Positions 62,525 to 64,000 of a stretch of DNA of 64,000 bases are shown here, one piece after another; the first letter of the stretch is position 1; each line of letters begins with the position of its first letter. The notes beneath the pieces were generated by a model. The model was not told the origin of the DNA. It did no database searches and saw only the letters and a program-made list of their open reading frames with translations. Source of the stretch: Sphingopyxis sp. (GTDB taxonomy: Bacteria > Pseudomonadota > Alphaproteobacteria > Sphingomonadales > Sphingomonadaceae). Made by a program: the position numbers and the translations under genes. Where the stretch lies: positions 496,001-560,000 of the forward strand of contig NZ_JADIZJ010000001.1 of assembly GCF_016704835.1 (NCBI RefSeq). Direction: 5' to 3'.

Positions 62525-63270
62525 GAGTGCACTCCCATCGCCTTCAGCTTGGCAACCAGTTCATCGACATCGGCGACCTTGACACCGGCCGAACGGACGG
62601 GCGGTTCGGACACCTTGACGACCTTGACCCGCGGCGCGGTGTCGACCCCGTAATCGGCGGGGCTCTTGGTATCGAGCGGCTTCGACTTCGCCTTCATGAT
62701 GTTCGGCAGCGACGCGTAGCGCGGCTCGTTCAGACGCAGGTCGGTGGTGACGATCGCGGGAAGCTTCAGCTTCACCGTTTCGAGCCCGCCATCGACTTCG
62801 CGCGTCACATTGGCATGATCGCCGTCAACATTGACCGCGCTGGCGAAGGTGCCTTGCGCCCAGCCGGTGAGCGCGGCGAGCATCTGGCCGGTCTGGTTGT
62901 TGTCGTCGTCGATCGCCTGCTTGCCGAGGATCACGAGACCCGGTTGTTCGGCATCGGCAATCGCCTTGAAAATCTTCGCCAGCGCCAGCGGCTCGACCGC
63001 GTCGTCGGTCAGCACGAGGATCGCACGGTCGGCACCCATCGCGAGCGCGGTGCGCAGCGTTTCCTGCGCCTTCGCCGGGCCGACCGACACCGCGATGATT
63101 TCGGTCGCGACGCCCTTTTCGCGCAGGCGGATCGCTTCTTCGACCCCGATCTCGTCGAACGGGTTCATCGACATTTTGACGTTCGCCAGGTCAACGCCGG
63201 TGCCGTCGGATTTGACCCGCGGCTTCACATTGTAATCGAGCACCCGCTTCACGGGGACGAGGATTTTCAT
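62521..63270 (-). CDS. etfB: Electron transfer flavoprotein beta subunit
   Basis: EtfB is the AMP-binding partner of EtfA. The 249-residue protein starts [20 protein letters not shown] and has the family signature [18 protein letters not shown], the [18 protein letters not shown] motif, and [20 protein letters not shown] with the conserved recognition loop. A strong AGGAG ribosome-binding site precedes the ATG. It is the first gene of the etfB-etfA pair. Confidence 0.96.
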   Translation of the reverse strand: MKILVPVKRVLDYNVKPRVKSDGTGVDLANVKMSMNPFDEIGVEEAIRLREKGVATEIIAVSVGPAKAQETLRTALAMGADRAILVLTDDAVEPLALAKIFKAIADAEQPGLVILGKQAIDDDNNQTGQMLAALTGWAQGTFASAVNVDGDHANVTREVDGGLETVKLKLPAIVTTDLRLNEPRYASLPNIMKAKSKPLDTKSPADYGVDTAPRVKVVKVSEPPVRSAGVKVADVDELVAKLKAMGVHS

Positions 63271-63370
63271 GGGCCTAAAGCTCCTCTCAGCAAATTGTGC
63301 ACTGCGCCATAATTGCGCTTTACGTAAACGTCAACCTGAAGCCTCCCCCTCGCGTAAAGAGGCAATCGGC

Positions 63371-64000
<630 letters not shown>

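Overview
The window is about 64 kb of high-GC chromosome from an alphaproteobacterium of the Sphingomonadaceae, most likely Sphingopyxis or a close relative. This rests on the Entner-Doudoroff genes, the rimP-nusA-ylxR-infB-rbfA operon with an L7Ae-fused YlxR, gene-transfer-agent remnants, and the families of short inverted repeats in intergenic spaces. No rRNA, tRNA, CRISPR array or intact mobile element was seen. The window opens in the last codons of an unknown gene and closes inside sucC.

Layout. 1-2023: a small secreted protein, gpsA and an IS481-type transposase remnant. 2044-11092: six minus-strand genes for glycerolipid and neutral-lipid metabolism: two alpha/beta hydrolases, a patatin, a WS/DGAT wax-ester/triacylglycerol synthase, a PlsB-like acyltransferase and a HAD-PlsC fusion. 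11161-16915: eda, edd and zwf, then glpD on the other strand. 16912-21903: molybdenum-enzyme genes (YiiM-like MOSC, fdhD, mobA, an FdhA/YdeP-type oxidoreductase). 21924-22691: two gene fragments joined head to head. 22758-28751: a flavin/PLP-oxidase-fold stress protein, a frameshifted dipeptide epimerase, PHA depolymerase, an ABC exporter and DUF proteins. 29216-30591: an orphan ExbD and an OmpA-type porin. 30719-33019: a decayed gene transfer agent (GTA) cluster, five recognisable pieces in canonical order. 33026-39524: the translation/transcription-factor operon. 39691-46992: cold-shock protein, cell-wall hydrolase, HerA-like ATPase, TSUP permease. 47098-47960: a degenerate outer-membrane-type gene. 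48081-63270: nhaA, DUF885 lipoprotein, a tryptophan-dioxygenase-like protein, D-aminoacylase, an acyl-CoA dehydrogenase with its own APH-type kinase, DUF389, etfAB. 63371-64000: sucC.

How the genes fit together. Glycerol 3-phosphate is a common thread: gpsA makes it, glpD oxidises it, and the PlsB-like enzyme, PlsC domain and WS/DGAT would carry it to phosphatidate and storage lipid, which the hydrolases and patatin could mobilise. PHA depolymerase adds a second carbon-storage route. The acyl-CoA dehydrogenase and EtfAB link fatty-acid oxidation to respiration. The most unusual features are the storage-lipid locus, in which two enzymes end in histone-H1-like Lys/Ala/Pro tails, and the fossil GTA. 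Most function calls come from recognising motifs and family resemblance by eye; no database search was run.
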